Below are positions 7,426-16,062 of a DNA stretch of 64,000 nucleotides, piece after piece. The first letter of the stretch is position 1. Each line of letters begins with the position of its first letter. A program made the position numbers and the translations under genes. The stretch covers positions 389,198 through 453,197 of the forward strand of contig NZ_NSKH01000024.1 in assembly GCF_003144095.1 (NCBI RefSeq). The letters are read 5' to 3'. Source of the DNA: Streptomyces sp. ICBB 8177. Lineage in GTDB: Bacteria > Actinomycetota > Actinomycetes > Streptomycetales > Streptomycetaceae. The notes under the pieces are model-generated. The model was not told where the DNA came from and did not search any database. It saw nothing but the letters and a program-made list of their open reading frames with translations.

Positions 7426-8559
7426 ATGGCGATGACGGCGACGGCCCGCCACAGCGCGTTCCACGCGCTCCGGGTGGCCGAGGTCGACCGGCTCACCGAC
7501 GACGCGGTGGCGCTCACCTTCGAGGTGCCGTCCGCGCTGCGCGAGGCGTACCGCTTCACGCCCGGGCAGCACATCGCGGTGCGGCGGTTCGTGGACGGCG
7601 CGGAGGTGCGGCGGACGTACTCGGTCTGCGATCCGGCAGTCATCGACGACGCCGGCGACGGCGCGGACGCGGGGCCCGCACGGCTGCGGGTCGGGGTGCG
7701 GCTGGTGGAGGGCGGCGCGTTCTCGACCTACGCGCTCAAGGAGTTGCGGGCGGGTGACGAGCTGGAGGTGATGACTCCGGCCGGGCGGTTCGGCGCGGGC
7801 GCGTGGGCGGCGGTGCCGGAGACCGGACGCGGCGGGCACTTCGCCGCGGTCGTCGGGGGCAGCGGCATCACCCCGGTCCTGTCGATCATGACGACGCTGC
7901 TGGCGCGGCGTCCCGAGGCGCGGTTCTGCCTGATACGCAGCGACCGCACGGCGGCCTCCACGATGTTCCTGGAGGAGGTGGCGGACCTCAAGGACCGCTA
8001 CCCGGGGCGCTTCCAGCTGGTGCACGTGCTCTCCCGGGAGGAGCAGCAGGCGGGACTGCCGTCGGGTCGGCTGGACGGAGAGCGGCTGGGGAGGCTGCTG
8101 CCCGCGTTGCTGCCGGTGGACGCGGTGGACGCCTGGTTCCTGTGCGGGCCCCACGGGCTGGTGGAGGACGCGGAGCGCACGTTGCGCGGACTCGGGGTGC
8201 CGGCCGACCGGGTCCACCAGGAGGTCTTCCACGTGGACACGGGTGCCGCGGCCGACGCCACCGCCCGCCCCGCGGTCCCGGTGGGCGCCACCGTGCACGC
8301 GACGCTCGACGGCCGCAGCGGCGACTGGCCGTCGCGAGGTGGGGAGTCGGTGCTGGAGACGGTGCTGCGCAACCGCGCCGACGCGCCCTACGCCTGCAAG
8401 GGCGGGGTGTGCGGCACGTGCCGGGCGAAGCTGGTCTCCGGCGAGGTGCGGATGGACCGCAACTTCGCGCTGGAGCCGTCGGAGGTGGACGCGGGATACG
8501 TACTGGCCTGCCAGTCGCATCCGGTCACGGAGAAGGTCGAGGTCGACTTCGACGCCTGA
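7426..8559 (+). CDS. paaE: 1,2-phenylacetyl-CoA epoxidase reductase subunit PaaE
   Basis: 377 residues with the class IA reductase layout. The FAD-binding domain has RRTYSVC (62-68), the NAD(P)-binding domain has GGSGITP (144-150) and CGPHGL, and a C-terminal plant-type 2Fe-2S ferredoxin domain carries cysteines 324, 329, 332 and 362 (CKGGVCGTC ... ACQS). It passes electrons from NADPH to the PaaA diiron site. It is the last gene of the paa operon seen here; no paaG, paaZ, paaJ or paaK homologue is in the window, so the later pathway steps must be encoded elsewhere. Confidence 0.95.
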   Translation: MAMTATARHSAFHALRVAEVDRLTDDAVALTFEVPSALREAYRFTPGQHIAVRRFVDGAEVRRTYSVCDPAVIDDAGDGADAGPARLRVGVRLVEGGAFSTYALKELRAGDELEVMTPAGRFGAGAWAAVPETGRGGHFAAVVGGSGITPVLSIMTTLLARRPEARFCLIRSDRTAASTMFLEEVADLKDRYPGRFQLVHVLSREEQQAGLPSGRLDGERLGRLLPALLPVDAVDAWFLCGPHGLVEDAERTLRGLGVPADRVHQEVFHVDTGAAADATARPAVPVGATVHATLDGRSGDWPSRGGESVLETVLRNRADAPYACKGGVCGTCRAKLVSGEVRMDRNFALEPSEVDAGYVLACQSHPVTEKVEVDFDA

Positions 8560-8656
8560 CCCGGCCGCGTGCCGTGGCCGCCCGGACGTCACGCGCCGGG
8601 GACGTCATGCGCCGGGGGCGCCCCGGGCCGCCGAGCCGCCCGTCGCGCCGCCGTCG

Positions 8657-8989
8657 TCACAGAACGCCGGCCGGGGCGTCCGTCTCGCTGACCAGCGGGC
8701 GCCCGGCGGCGTGCCAGGCGAGCATGCCCCCGTCGACGTTGACCGCGTCCACGCCCTGCGCGATCAGGTACTGGGCGACCTGCGCGGAGCGTCCGCCGAC
8801 CCGGCACACCACGTGGATGGTCCGGTCGGCGGGCAGTTCCGCGATGCGCGCGACCAGTTCGCTCATCGGGATGTGCACCGCTTCGGGGGCGTGACCGACC
8901 GACCACTCGTCGTTCTCCCGCACGTCGAGCAGGTACCCGTCGGACGGGACGGCGGCGGCGTCCACGGCGGGCAGCGGGGCGAAGTTCAT
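8657..8989 (-). CDS. Rhodanese-like domain protein
   Basis: 110 residues from the ATG at 8989: a single rhodanese domain with YLLDVRENDEWSVGHAPEAV (19-38) and the active-site loop CRVGGRS beginning at Cys62. Single-domain rhodaneses carry a persulfide on this cysteine and move sulfane sulfur. It lies opposite the paa operon, whose Fe-S and sulfur needs may be incidental. The frame extends further upstream, but that part is out of character with the family and lacks a better start. The sulfur donor and acceptor are unknown. Confidence 0.85.
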   Translation of the reverse strand: MNFAPLPAVDAAAVPSDGYLLDVRENDEWSVGHAPEAVHIPMSELVARIAELPADRTIHVVCRVGGRSAQVAQYLIAQGVDAVNVDGGMLAWHAAGRPLVSETDAPAGVL

Positions 8990-9078
8990 CGGTGGGCCTT
9001 CCGTCGGTTCCGGTCGGCCCATCCTCTCATCCGCGCCGGCGCCGGCCACGCGGCCAGATCCCGTTCCGCCCCGCCCGC

Positions 9079-9957
9079 TCAGCCCTCGGCGCGGTCCACC
9101 TTGCCGACGAGGTCCGCGAGGCGGCGTTCGCGTTCGGCGACCTGGGACAGCAGTTGTTCGGCGATCTCGTTGAGCAGGCCGTCCGGGTCCTGGGGGGCGA
9201 GCTTCATCATCTGGCCGATCGCGCTGGCCTCCAGTTCCGCTGCGACCGCGGCCAGCGACTCCTTGCGCTGGGCCAGCCACTCCAGCCGGGCGTACAGTTC
9301 CTCGGCCTTGGTCAGCGGCGGGCGCTCCGGCGCGGGCCCGGCCTCCCACTCCTCGGCGAGCGAGCGCAGCGCGGCCTCGTCGCCCTGCGCGTACGCCTCG
9401 TTGACGCGTGCGATGAACTCGCCGCGCAGCCGCTGGTCCTCCTCACCGCGGGCCAGGTCGGGATGGGCCTTGCGGACCAGTTCGCGGTAGAGGCGGCGGG
9501 CCTCCTCGGCGGGCCGCACCCGGCGCGGCGCCTGCGGATCGTCCACCTGCCGCACCCCGTCCGAGCCCAGCAGCCCCTCGAACAGCTCCTCCACGCCCGG
9601 CATCGGCATCACCAGGGCGCGCGCCTCCCAGGCACGCCGGATGTCGTCACGCTCGCCGCTGTGCGCCGCGACCGCCTCCGCGATCAGGGCGTCGAGTTCG
9701 TCGAGACGCGCGTACATCGGGCCGAGTCGCTGGTGGTGCAGCCGGGAGAAGTTCTCCACCTCGACCCGGAAGCTCTCCACCGCGATCTCGAACTCGATCA
9801 GGGCCCGCTCGGCGGCGAGCACCGCCCGTTCCAGGCGGTCCTCGGTGCCGCCCTGCTCCGAGCGGTCCTCGGTGCCGCTCGGCGGCTGGTCGGACGGCGG
9901 GCCCGCGGCCTCGCCGTCGTGCCGCCGGGTCTCCTGTGCGCCTTCCGGGTTCGTCAC
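9079..9957 (-). CDS. J-domain-containing protein
   Basis: 292 residues, GTG start. The N-terminal 45 residues are charged and probably unstructured; a likely coiled coil (about 43-110, ERAVLAAERALIEFEIAVES) follows. A J domain near 150-205 carries the HPD tripeptide (165-167) that stimulates DnaK ATPase. The C-terminal ~70 residues are again Glu/Leu-rich and helical. No G/F-rich or zinc-finger region is present, so it is not DnaJ itself but a dedicated co-chaperone of unknown client. It is divergent from the SpoIIE-type phosphatase gene across a 376-bp spacer. Confidence 0.8.
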   Translation of the reverse strand: MTNPEGAQETRRHDGEAAGPPSDQPPSGTEDRSEQGGTEDRLERAVLAAERALIEFEIAVESFRVEVENFSRLHHQRLGPMYARLDELDALIAEAVAAHSGERDDIRRAWEARALVMPMPGVEELFEGLLGSDGVRQVDDPQAPRRVRPAEEARRLYRELVRKAHPDLARGEEDQRLRGEFIARVNEAYAQGDEAALRSLAEEWEAGPAPERPPLTKAEELYARLEWLAQRKESLAAVAAELEASAIGQMMKLAPQDPDGLLNEIAEQLLSQVAERERRLADLVGKVDRAEG

Positions 9958-10333
9958 GCGACCAGCCTACGAGTCGGCGCAAACCGAGCCGCCCGGCCGC
10001 CGGGACCCGGCCCCCGCCGGCCGCGGGGCCCACGGCTCACGGCCCATCACCCGGGCCCGTCCCTCGCGGCCACCCGCTACCTGGGTCCCGGCCCCGCGCT
10101 CCGGCACGCAGGTCGCAGCCCCTGCCGTCGCGCCCCGGCCCGCAGGCCAGGCGGCCCGCCCGGCAAGCACAGCGCTCCGCCCCCTGTCCACACCGGGGGC
10201 CCAACCCCCTTCCGCAGGTGGGCAATCTCGGTATTTCCTCGCACTCCCATGACGTTTCGTGCTTGCCTGGAGCCAGAATGTATTCACGGCTGCCCTCCGG
10301 CGACCGTTGGCCGAGAACCGTAGGTGCACGACG
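9958..10333. other. Divergent intergenic region, no gene
   Basis: 376 bp between the J-domain gene and the phosphatase gene, which point away from each other, so promoters for both should be here. The sequence is C-rich with no convincing coding frame. The only less GC-rich patch is around 10217-10275 (GGTATTTCCTC, ATGACGTTTCG). I see no clear -35/-10 pair, operator palindrome or terminator. Confidence 0.5.
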
Positions 10334-13096
10334 TTGGACAAGACGTTGGACGACTCACACGGGACGAGCAGACCTCCGGTCACCACGGACGGCGCGGACG
10401 CCGGTCGCGGCGACGTCGAGGGCGGCGGGGCGCAGGAAGGGGTCGCGCCCGTGCCCGGGATCGCGGCGCTGCTGCGGCTGGCCGTGGTGGCCGTCGACAC
10501 CGACGGGCGCGTCTCGTACTGGAACCGCGGCGCGCAGGAACTCTTCGGCCACCGCTGGGAGTCGGTGCACGGCCACCGCGCGGCGGGATTGCTGGCCGCG
10601 CCGGTGCCGACCTCGCCCGGACAGCTGCGGGACGCGACCGAACTCCTCGACGACCTGACCCGCCCCTGCTGGGCCGGCCGGTTCCCGGTCACGGACCGGG
10701 ACGGCGCGGTTCGGGACGTGCTGTGGTGGTCCTACCGCGTTGCCGAACCGGCAGGCCGCAGCCTTCTGGTGCTGGCCGCGCACGCCACGCCGCTGCGCAC
10801 CGGAGGCCTGCGCGTCGCGGTCGGCGACCGGCTGCTGCCGTACGCGCTGGTCGGAGAGCCGGGCACGGAGGGCGTCCGCGTCACCGCCCGGCTGGCCGCG
10901 CCCATGGATCATGAAAGCCCTGCGGGCCCCACGGAGACCGCCGGTCCCGCCGACCGCCTCGGCGCCGTCCTGCCCCGAGTCAGCCCCGGCCGCCTGGAGC
11001 GGATCACCCGGGAGATCACCCGCCTCGGACCTCCCGCGCTGGAGATCGAGGGGACCGCCGTGCTGCCGGTGCTTCCCTACGAGGCGCTCCCGTACGAGGC
11101 CGCGCGCTCCGGTGGCGCCGTGATCCGGCCGGACGAAACGGTCGCAGCCCCTGGTCGGCCCACCGCCGCCGCCACTGCCGTCTCCGCCACGCGGCGTCCC
11201 GCCCGCCGTTCCGTCCCCCGGCGCCGCGCCGAACTGCTTCCCGCCCCCCGCGACACCGCCCCGCCCACGGCGTACGACCCGACGACGACGCACGACCCGA
11301 CGACGTACGACCCAGCCAGGACGTACGACTCACCCGCGGCGTACGAAGGCCCCACCGGCGTCGCCGCCGACGCGCTCACCCCCGTGCCCGCGTTCCCGCC
11401 CGTCGTTCCCGGCACGGTGCTGGACGAGCAGCTCGCGCTGCTGCGCGAGACCGGAACCCGGGTGGGCACCACCCTCGAACTCGACGCCACGGCGGCCGAG
11501 TTGTGCGCCGTAGCCGTGCCGCGCTTCGCCGACTTCGCCACCGTGCTGCTGGTCGACCAGGTCTTCTCCGACGCCGCCTCGGACACCGGCCCCGACCCGC
11601 ACGGCGCCGACCCGCACGGCACCGCCACGGGCCCCCGCGTGGTGCGCCGCATCGCCGTCGCCAAGGGCAGCCCGCACGGCCCGTGGAGCCGCGCCCTGCC
11701 GGAGGGCGAGCTGTACACCATCCCGGCCGGGCACGCGCCCGCGCTGGACGAACCCTTCCTGCTGCCGGTCGTCGACCCGACGATCGCCGCCGGGCTCGCC
11801 GAGGACCTCGGGGTGCCCGCGCTCGCCCCGCTGCTGCCCGGCCGCTCCGTGCTGCTGACCCCGCTGACCGCGCGCGGCACCGTGCTGGGCAGGATGTGCT
11901 TCGTACGGGAGCCGCAGCGGCGGCCGTTCGACGCCACGGACGCGGCGACCGCCGCGGAACTCGCCGCGCGCGGCGCCGTCCACCTGGACAACGCCCGCCT
12001 GCACCGCATGGAGTCGCGCGCCGCCGCGACCCTCCAGCGCAGCATGCTGCCGACCTCCCCGCCGCGCATCCCCGGTGTGCGCATCGCCCACCACTACCGG
12101 CCCGGCGACCGGCAGGCGCAGGTCGGCGGCGACTGGTTCGACGCGGTCCAACTGCCGGGCGGGCGCGTCGCGTTGGTCGTCGGCGACGTGATGGGCCACG
12201 GGCTGCTGAGCGCGGCCGTGATGGGGCAGTTCCGCACCGCCGTGCAGACCATGGCCGCGCTCGACCTGCCGCCCGCGCAGTTGCTGCGCCACCTGGACAA
12301 CCTCGCCCAGCGGCTCGGCGCCGACCATCTGGCGACCTGCGTCTACGCGGTCTACGACCCGATCCACCGCACCCTCGCGCTGGCCAACGCGGGCCACATC
12401 CCGCCGGTCCTGGTGCGCGGCGACGGCCGGGGCGAGCTGCTGAGCATCCCGGAGGGCGCGCCGATCGGGGTGGGCGGGGTGCCCTTCGAGACGGTGGAGA
12501 TCCCCGTTCCTGACGGCAGTTGGCTGGTGCTGTGCACCGACGGGCTGGTCGAGGTGCGCGGCGAGGGGATAGACGCGGGGCTGGCCGCGCTGTGCTCCAA
12601 CGTGATCGAACCGCAGCAGACGCCCGAGGACGTCTGCGACCAGATCCTCTCCCGCGTCCACTCCGAGGACCGCAGGGACGACGTTGCGCTGCTGGTCGCC
12701 CGTTTCGAGGGCATCGCGTCGGCGGACGTCGCCGAGTGGCAGCTCGCGCTCGACCCCTCGGAGGTGCGCACCGCGCGGGCGGTGACCCGCAAGCAGTTGG
12801 CGCAGTGGGGCCTGGGCCAGCTGTCCGACCTGACGGAGCTGCTGGTCAGCGAGCTGGTGACCAACGCGCTGCGGGTCGCCTCGCACGAGGTGCAGCTGCG
12901 CCTGATGCGGGTCGGCAAGCTGCTGGTCGAGGTCAGTGACGACAACCACAACCTGCCGCAGCTACGCCGGGCCGACGCGGTCGACGAGCACGGCCGGGGG
13001 CTGGCACTGGTCAGCAACCTCTCGCGGCGCTGGGGGACGAGCCGCAAGGCGGTCGGCAAGGTGGTGTGGTTCGAACTGCCGCTGCCGAAGGAGTAG
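10334..13096 (+). CDS. PAS-GAF-SpoIIE (PP2C) phosphatase with C-terminal HATPase domain
   Basis: About 920 residues. In order: a PAS domain (about 43-80, VAVDTDGRVSYWNRGAQELF), a Pro/Ala/Thr-rich linker, a GAF domain (about 365-540), a SpoIIE/PP2C phosphatase domain (GGDWFDAV, GDVMGHG and the C-terminal acidic CTDGLVE) and an anti-sigma-type histidine-kinase ATPase domain (VSELVTNALR and DEHGRGLALV). Proteins of this build switch sigma factors by both phosphorylating and dephosphorylating anti-anti-sigma factors, with PAS/GAF as sensors. The TTG start at 10334 has AGGTG 7 bases upstream; a GTG at 10259 is an alternative. No sigma or anti-anti-sigma gene is adjacent, so its partner is unknown. 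Confidence 0.85.
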   Translation: MDKTLDDSHGTSRPPVTTDGADAGRGDVEGGGAQEGVAPVPGIAALLRLAVVAVDTDGRVSYWNRGAQELFGHRWESVHGHRAAGLLAAPVPTSPGQLRDATELLDDLTRPCWAGRFPVTDRDGAVRDVLWWSYRVAEPAGRSLLVLAAHATPLRTGGLRVAVGDRLLPYALVGEPGTEGVRVTARLAAPMDHESPAGPTETAGPADRLGAVLPRVSPGRLERITREITRLGPPALEIEGTAVLPVLPYEALPYEAARSGGAVIRPDETVAAPGRPTAAATAVSATRRPARRSVPRRRAELLPAPRDTAPPTAYDPTTTHDPTTYDPARTYDSPAAYEGPTGVAADALTPVPAFPPVVPGTVLDEQLALLRETGTRVGTTLELDATAAELCAVAVPRFADFATVLLVDQVFSDAASDTGPDPHGADPHGTATGPRVVRRIAVAKGSPHGPWSRALPEGELYTIPAGHAPALDEPFLLPVVDPTIAAGLAEDLGVPALAPLLPGRSVLLTPLTARGTVLGRMCFVREPQRRPFDATDAATAAELAARGAVHLDNARLHRMESRAAATLQRSMLPTSPPRIPGVRIAHHYRPGDRQAQVGGDWFDAVQLPGGRVALVVGDVMGHGLLSAAVMGQFRTAVQTMAALDLPPAQLLRHLDNLAQRLGADHLATCVYAVYDPIHRTLALANAGHIPPVLVRGDGRGELLSIPEGAPIGVGGVPFETVEIPVPDGSWLVLCTDGLVEVRGEGIDAGLAALCSNVIEPQQTPEDVCDQILSRVHSEDRRDDVALLVARFEGIASADVAEWQLALDPSEVRTARAVTRKQLAQWGLGQLSDLTELLVSELVTNALRVASHEVQLRLMRVGKLLVEVSDDNHNLPQLRRADAVDEHGRGLALVSNLSRRWGTSRKAVGKVVWFELPLPKE

Positions 13097-13167
13097 CCGC
13101 GACCGCGGGAGGGCATGTCACCGGGGAACCGAAGAACCGTCCAGTGGGCCGCTTTCCCCTCCGATGT

Positions 13168-13182
13168 GTTGTATTATACAAC
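13168..13182. promoter_or_regulatory. Palindromic operator overlapping a -10 element, upstream of the MarR gene
   Basis: Perfect 7-bp inverted repeat with a single central base (GTTGTAT T ATACAAC), 20 bp before the MarR start. It contains TATTAT (13172-13177), 5 of 6 to the -10 consensus, so binding here would block transcription. MarR dimers typically bind such sites in their own promoters, which suggests autorepression. The AT-rich patch stands out from its surroundings. Confidence 0.65.
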
Positions 13183-13201
13183 CATCTGAAAGGGGAACCC
13201 C

Positions 13202-13741
13202 GTGTCAGCTTCGCCAGGCCCCGGTGCCCGGAGCGCCGAGCGCGCCGTGAGCAGCAACGACGACAGCCGGGAAGAACGGGTGGACCGAGACGCCCGGGAG
13301 GACCGGGAGGAGTCGGTCGAGACCATCCACCGCGAGCTGACCGCCTTCGCCCGGCGCGCCCGCTCGACGGCCGCCCGGATGCATCCGGAACTCTCCCTCG
13401 TCGCCTTCACCCTGCTCGCCCACCTCGCCGACCAGCGCGGCTGCCGGGCCACCGACCTCGCCGCGCACTACATGCTGGACAAGTCCACCGTCAGCAGGCA
13501 GGTCGCCGCGCTGGAGAAGCTCGGCTTCGTCGAGCGCCGCCCCGACCCCGACGACCAGCGCGTCCAGGTCCTGCATCCGACGCCCTCCGGCTACGAGGTG
13601 CTGACCACGGCACACACGCGACGCCAGGAGGTCTTCCGCCGCCGCTTCGCGGACTGGCCGCAGGACGACCTCAGCCGTTTCGCGGAGTACCTCGTCCGCT
13701 TCAACGAGGCGTCGGTGGTCTACGACGTCGCACCGTCGTAG
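13202..13741 (+). CDS. MarR family transcriptional regulator
   Basis: 179 residues. The first ~40 are hydrophilic and Asp/Glu/Arg-rich. A winged helix-turn-helix follows, with HYMLDKSTVSRQVAALEKLG as the recognition region and VERRPDPDDQRV as the wing. The GTG at 13202 follows AAGGGGAA; a later in-frame GTG (13247) would remove the acidic N-terminus. The protein probably represses its own promoter through the palindrome at 13168-13182. No obvious target operon flanks it: downstream is a convergent HxlR gene. The ligand is unknown. Confidence 0.87.
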   Translation: MSASPGPGARSAERAVSSNDDSREERVDRDAREDREESVETIHRELTAFARRARSTAARMHPELSLVAFTLLAHLADQRGCRATDLAAHYMLDKSTVSRQVAALEKLGFVERRPDPDDQRVQVLHPTPSGYEVLTTAHTRRQEVFRRRFADWPQDDLSRFAEYLVRFNEASVVYDVAPS

Positions 13742-13921
13742 ACCGGCGCCTCGCCGGCCTCGGGAACGCGATCGGGATCTGGATGCGAGCCGGCCCCGGA
13801 AACGCGAGCCGACCCCGGAGCGCGACCAGCCCAGGACGTGGAACGCGAGGCCCCGACGGCGTCATCGAACCGAAGACGCGGGCCGTCGACGCCCTTCTCG
13901 CAGCCCACCGTTGAAGCGCCG

Positions 13922-14314
13922 TCAGGCGTTCTCCGTCCTGGCGGCCGGAGCACGGGGGCAGGCCGGGGCCTCGGGCATGTGGCGGGCGGCCCAGTCGGCC
14001 AGTTCGTTCATCGCGGGGGCCAGCGCGTCGCCCGCGGGCGTGAGCTGGTAGCCGACCCGCAGCGGGGGCCCCTCGTCCACCTCGCGCAGCACCAGGCCGG
14101 CCGCGGTCAGCTCGGAGAGCCGGTCGGAGAGCATGCGCTCGCTGATCCCCGGCACCGCTCGGCGCAGCTCGGCGAAGTGCGACCGCCCCTGGGCCATCAG
14201 CACAGCGATGATCACACCGGTCCAGCGCTTGCCGAGCAGCGTGAAGACGCGGGTGATTCCCTGGTCGATCGCCTTGCACTCCTGAGGATCCCGCATGCCG
14301 CCATCGTACTGCAC
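13922..14314 (-). CDS. HxlR/DUF24 family regulator (YodB-like)
   Basis: About 130 residues: a compact winged helix protein with VFTLLGKRWTGVIIAVLMAQ, GISERMLSDRLSEL and a wing at YQLTPAGDALAP, typical of HxlR proteins. An N-terminal cysteine (residue 13 from the GTG, residue 7 from the in-frame ATG at 14296) sits just before the first helix, near the place of the redox-sensing cysteine of Bacillus YodB. The gene is divergent from an azoreductase gene, the arrangement seen with YodB and its target azoR1. I infer a thiol switch responding to quinones or electrophiles. The start (14314 or 14296) is undecided. Confidence 0.85.
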   Translation of the reverse strand: MQYDGGMRDPQECKAIDQGITRVFTLLGKRWTGVIIAVLMAQGRSHFAELRRAVPGISERMLSDRLSELTAAGLVLREVDEGPPLRVGYQLTPAGDALAPAMNELADWAARHMPEAPACPRAPAARTENA

Positions 14315-14403
14315 CGACCGCAGTCACTATATTTTTGTTAGTAGGTGTGGTATCCCTAGTAGAGGTAAGACTTTCAACTAACTGGACCCGTGGAGGGACC
14401 ACC
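14315..14403. promoter_or_regulatory. Divergent promoter/operator region between hxlR-type gene and azoR
   Basis: 89 bp, much richer in A+T than its surroundings. Two TAGTAG copies lie 18 bp apart (14339-14344 and 14357-14362), and a spaced inverted repeat, GTTAGT (14337-14342) and ACTAAC (14377-14382), flanks the core. TATAGT on the minus strand (near 14325-14330) is a plausible -10 for the regulator gene. The placement fits joint control of both genes by the HxlR protein, but the operator itself is not proven. Confidence 0.5.
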
Positions 14404-15051
14404 ATGGCCACCCTGCTGCACATCGACTCCTCGCTGAACGGCGACAACTCCGCCTCGCGTGCCGTCACCGCCACCTTCCGCAAGGAATGGGAGGCCCAGC
14501 ACCCGGGCGGCACGGTGATCTACCGCGATCTCGCCGCCGAGCCCCTGCCGCACCTCGACACGGCCGCCGCCAGCGCGGGCTTCGCCGACCCGGCCACGCA
14601 CACCCCGGAGCAGGCGGAGGCGTTCGCCCTGCGGGTGAAGCTGGCGGAGGAACTGGAGCAGGCCGACGCGGTGCTCATCGGCGCGCCGATGTACAACTTC
14701 ACGATCCCCTCCACCTTGAAGGCGTGGCTGGACCAGGTCATCCTCATGGGCCGCACCTCCGGTGAGAACCCGTCCGCCAAGGGCACCCCGGCCATCGTCG
14801 TGGCCAGCCGCGGCGGCGGCTACGGGCCGGGCACCCCGCGCGAGAGCTTCGAGTTCGTCACCACCTACCTGGACAAGGCGCTGAACGGCGCCCTCGGCCT
14901 GGACGTCGAGTTCATCGTGCCCGAGCTGACGCTGGCCCGGGTCAACCCGGCGATGGCCGACCTGGTCGAGCTGGCGGACGCCTCGGCGGCCAAGGCCCAC
15001 GAGACCGCGACCAGCCGCGCCAAGGAGCTGGCCGCCCGCCTGGCGGCCTGA
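14404..15051 (+). CDS. azoR: FMN-dependent NADH:azo/quinone oxidoreductase
   Basis: 215 residues from the ATG at 14404, preceded by GGAGGGA. Flavodoxin-like AzoR family: HIDSSLNGDNSASR near the N-terminus for FMN phosphate binding and GAPMYNFTIPSTLKAWLDQV for the flavin site. The enzyme reduces azo dyes and, more relevantly in the cell, quinones by two electrons, protecting thiols. The divergent HxlR gene probably controls it. A perfect 19-bp terminator hairpin follows 40 bp after the stop, so it is a single-gene transcript. Confidence 0.92.
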   Translation: MATLLHIDSSLNGDNSASRAVTATFRKEWEAQHPGGTVIYRDLAAEPLPHLDTAAASAGFADPATHTPEQAEAFALRVKLAEELEQADAVLIGAPMYNFTIPSTLKAWLDQVILMGRTSGENPSAKGTPAIVVASRGGGYGPGTPRESFEFVTTYLDKALNGALGLDVEFIVPELTLARVNPAMADLVELADASAAKAHETATSRAKELAARLAA

Positions 15052-15091
15052 TCCGGACCGACCGGCACGGTAGGGGGCTACGGCCCCGGCA

Positions 15092-15133
15092 CGGCGAAGG
15101 GCCGCGCGGAGCACTCCGCGCGGCCCTTCGCCG
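15092..15133 (+). terminator. Intrinsic terminator after azoR
   Basis: Perfect 19-bp inverted repeat (15092-15110 with 15115-15133) and a GCAC loop. No T-run follows, which is usual in Streptomyces. It can also act on the minus strand, although no minus-strand gene ends into it from the right. Confidence 0.85.
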
Positions 15134-15247
15134 TGATCGGTCTCACCGCCCGCATCCCGCACCCTCGACCGCCGGCGGCCACCTCACGGCACCAGCCACC
15201 TCAATGACGCCGGCGCCGTGAACCGTCATCCATACGGAAAAAGACCC

Positions 15248-15823
15248 TCAAAGCGTCACGCCGAAGTCACGGGCGATGCCGACCAGGCCGGACGCGTAGC
15301 CCTGGCCGATCGCGCGGAACTTCCACTCCGCCCCGTTGCGGTACAGCTCGCCGAAGACCATCGCGGTCTCGGTCGAGGCGTCCTCCGTCAGGTCGTAGCG
15401 CGCCAGCTCCTTGCCGTCCGCCTGGTTGACGACGCGGATGAACGCGTTGCGCACCTGCCCGAAGCTCTGGCCGCGGCCTTCGGCCTCGTAGATGGAGACC
15501 GGGAAGACGATCTTGTCGACCTCGGGCGCGACGGCCGCGAGGTTGACCTTGATCGCCTCGTCGTCACCCTCGCCCTCACCCGTGAGGTTGTCACCGGTGT
15601 GCTCGACGGAGCCGTCGGGGCTCTTGAGGTTGTTGAAGAAGACGAAGTGCCCGTTGGACAGCACCTTGCCGCCGCCGTCCAGCAGGAGCGCGCTCGCGTC
15701 CAGGTCGAAGTCGGTCCCGGTGGTGGTGCGCACGTCCCAGCCCAGCCCCACGGTGACCGCGGTCAGACCCGGGGCCTCCTTGGTCAGCGAGACGTTGCCG
15801 CCCTTGGTGAGGCTGACACCCAT
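15248..15823 (-). CDS. terD: TerD family tellurium-resistance/stress protein
   Basis: 191 residues from the ATG at 15823, exactly the usual TerD length; upstream in-frame codons are not expected to be translated. [20 protein letters not shown] and [20 protein letters not shown] are family signatures; the acidic loops ([15 protein letters not shown]) are the calcium-binding positions. TerD proteins are cytoplasmic Ca-binding proteins linked to tellurite and general stress tolerance, membrane-associated ter complexes and differentiation in Streptomyces. It is a lone copy here; no terA, terB or terC neighbours. Confidence 0.93.
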   Translation of the reverse strand: MGVSLTKGGNVSLTKEAPGLTAVTVGLGWDVRTTTGTDFDLDASALLLDGGGKVLSNGHFVFFNNLKSPDGSVEHTGDNLTGEGEGDDEAIKVNLAAVAPEVDKIVFPVSIYEAEGRGQSFGQVRNAFIRVVNQADGKELARYDLTEDASTETAMVFGELYRNGAEWKFRAIGQGYASGLVGIARDFGVTL

Positions 15824-15939
15824 TACGACACCCCGCACAATCCGGCGCGGGCCACGCCACTTGACGATTCCTTTGCCCACCCCGCCCAACGACCGCCCAC
15901 CCGGCGAGGTTCCCGTACGGCGTTCCCGTACAACGAAGA

Positions 15940-15971
15940 AGACCCCGCTCCGGATCTCCGGAGCGGGGTCT
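15940..15971 (-). terminator. Intrinsic terminator of tRNA-Leu
   Basis: Inverted repeat of 14 bp (15940-15953 with 15958-15971), loop ATCT, lying just past the 3' end of the minus-strand tRNA. On that strand it runs into CTTCTTCGTTGT, a T-rich tail. Confidence 0.85.
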
Positions 15972-15978
15972 CACTCTG

Positions 15979-16062
15979 TGCGCGAGGGGGGAGTTGAACC
16001 CCCACGCCCTTTCGGGCACTGGAACCTGAATCCAGCGCGTCTGCCTATTCCGCCACCCGCGC
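15979..16062 (-). tRNA. tRNA-Leu (CAG)
   Basis: 84 nt on the minus strand. Acceptor stem GCGCGGG pairs with CTCGCGC (one G-U). The D-loop, the anticodon loop ATTCAGGT giving anticodon CAG, a long variable arm (TGCCCGAAAGGGCG, class II) and a T-arm GGGGGTTCAACTCCCCC are all present. CCA is not encoded. It reads CUG, a very common leucine codon in this GC-rich genome. Confidence 0.95.

Noticed and set aside
6691-8592. Minus-strand frame of 633 codons opposite paaC-paaE
   Set aside because: Shadow of the paa genes; Arg/His/Gln-rich translation, no motifs.
13742-13921. Repeat element between MarR and HxlR genes (GGAACGCGA-like motifs)
   Set aside because: Three imperfect 9-mers without regular spacing; compatible with low-complexity GC-rich sequence.
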